Shown in pieces: positions 39,252-39,910 of a stretch of 39,910 bases of DNA. The stretch comes from Oscillospiraceae bacterium (lineage in GTDB: Bacteria > Bacillota > Clostridia > Oscillospirales > Oscillospiraceae), in assembly GCA_902799075.1 (NCBI GenBank), contig CADBYZ010000043.1:1-39910 (forward strand), given 5' to 3'. The notes beneath the pieces are model-generated. The model was not told the origin of the DNA, searched no databases, and worked only from the letters and a program-made list of their open reading frames with translations. Each line of letters opens with the position of its first letter. Within the stretch, counting starts at the first letter, position 1. Made by a program: the position numbers and the translations under genes.

Positions 39252-39910
39252 TCGCATTCCCCCTTTCCTGTTCGATAGTTTTGCCGGAGTAGCGGAAGAC
39301 GATCTCCGGCGGGATCTTCCGGAGCGTGCGCTCCAGCTCTATATAATCGGATTTGAGCTGGGCCTCCGCGAGGCGGCGCTTCGTGTCGCCGTCGGCAGCA
39401 TCTTTCAGATTCTGCTTCAAATCCGCGTTTTCTGCTTTCAGGCTGCGGATCGCCTGATCATATTTCTTTGTCTTCGTGAGAAATTTCCCCAGCTCCGGGA
39501 AGAATTTCTTCAGCATTGTCTCCAGCACCGCGGTATTCTTCCTCACGTTGAAAGCGTTGGTGTCGGAGAGCAGTTCCAGAATCGCCTTCGCCTGTTTATT
39601 CAGATTCGCCGCCTGCTTGAAGATGCGCGGCGGGATATGCTCGCGCCCGGTTTTGCTGGCGCTCTCCCCGCGCTCCAGATCGGGGTATTTACTGACCATG
39701 TGCTGCCAATATCTGTCCTGCCATGCGGTCAGGCTTTTCCGGTTGCCGATGATGTCTTTGGCCGAGAGCCGCCCGTCCTTCGTGATCGGGACGAAAGAGA
39801 GGTGCATGTGTGGCGTCTTCTCGTCCATGTGAACAGGGGCGGCAATCAGCCGGTCTTCTCCCAGCTCATTCTTCAGAAAGTCAACAGCATGCTGGAAGAA
39901 GGCGCGAATC
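39241..39910 (-). CDS. MobV-family relaxase (plasmid recombination/mobilisation enzyme), C-terminal part
   Basis: The 5' end is outside the window; about 223 residues are visible. The reading IRAFFQHAVDFLKNELGED, then APVHMDEKTPHMHLSFVP, holds the HxDExxPHxH metal-binding motif of MobV relaxases, which nick DNA at oriT for transfer. Next come the LSAKDIIGNRKSLTAWQDRYW block and a long coiled-coil tail (residues EILELLSDTNAF to the end, rich in Lys, Glu and Leu). It overlaps xis by 11 bases. This marks a mobilisable rather than self-conjugative element, as far as can be seen. Confidence 0.87.
   Translation of the reverse strand, partial: IRAFFQHAVDFLKNELGEDRLIAAPVHMDEKTPHMHLSFVPITKDGRLSAKDIIGNRKSLTAWQDRYWQHMVSKYPDLERGESASKTGREHIPPRIFKQAANLNKQAKAILELLSDTNAFNVRKNTAVLETMLKKFFPELGKFLTKTKKYDQAIRSLKAENADLKQNLKDAADGDTKRRLAEAQLKSDYIELERTLRKIPPEIVFRYSGKTIEQERGNANEV

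Overview
The window (39.9 kb, GC-rich apart from a few AT-rich intergenic stretches) looks like the chromosome of an anaerobic, spore-forming member of the Clostridia, most likely an Oscillospiraceae-type gut bacterium. The reasons are a SpoIID-like sporulation protein, an NfnAB electron-bifurcating transhydrogenase pair, a small 2[4Fe-4S] ferredoxin, the short HisG plus HisZ pair, strong AGGAGG-type ribosome binding sites and Gram-positive housekeeping gene families. I assigned this from gene content, not from a database search.

Layout. 1-7400 (minus strand): a tightly overlapping histidine operon, hisZ-G-D-C-B-H-A-F-IE, ending in the start of an S66 LD-carboxypeptidase. hisC is broken by an internal deletion. 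7400-13800: mutY, a membrane protein, a SpoIID-like protein, a tRNA-type N6-adenine methyltransferase, a ferredoxin and a Clp ATPase that lacks the usual ClpC middle domain. 13800-18800: nfnB and nfnA, a folate-type ECF S component, a thioredoxin reductase and an orphan citrate-lyase ligase. 18900-27100: a MATE exporter, two glycosyltransferases behind deoD, an rRNA methyltransferase, and a divergent AraC regulator/dicarboxylate symporter pair with shared operator-like repeats. 27100-28300: a scar zone with a decayed IS1182-type transposase, a duplicated tRNA-Leu 3' end, tRNA-Leu(UAA) and strong inverted repeats. 28300-29500: the rpsF-ssb-rpsR operon.

29500-31810 holds the most striking system: a compact type V CRISPR-Cas locus. 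A ~433-residue RuvC/zinc-ribbon protein, closely resembling Cas12f1 (formerly V-U3/Cas14-like), is followed by a structured ~130-nt candidate tracrRNA whose anti-repeat abuts the first repeat. After that comes a 12-repeat array (32-nt repeats, 33-37-nt spacers) ending in a degenerate repeat. There is no cas1, cas2 or cas4 in the window. The module lies between rpsF and holB-ricT and is followed by a ~150-bp palindromic element.

32000-37740: holB, ricT, a signal-peptidase-like protein that has lost both catalytic residues, a GH13 glycogen branching enzyme preceded by two perfect 19-bp tandem repeats, and a low-molecular-weight tyrosine phosphatase fused to a barstar domain. 37780-39910: the end of a mobilisable element, with att-like repeats, a Tn916-type integrase, a truncated excisionase and a MobV relaxase that runs off the window.
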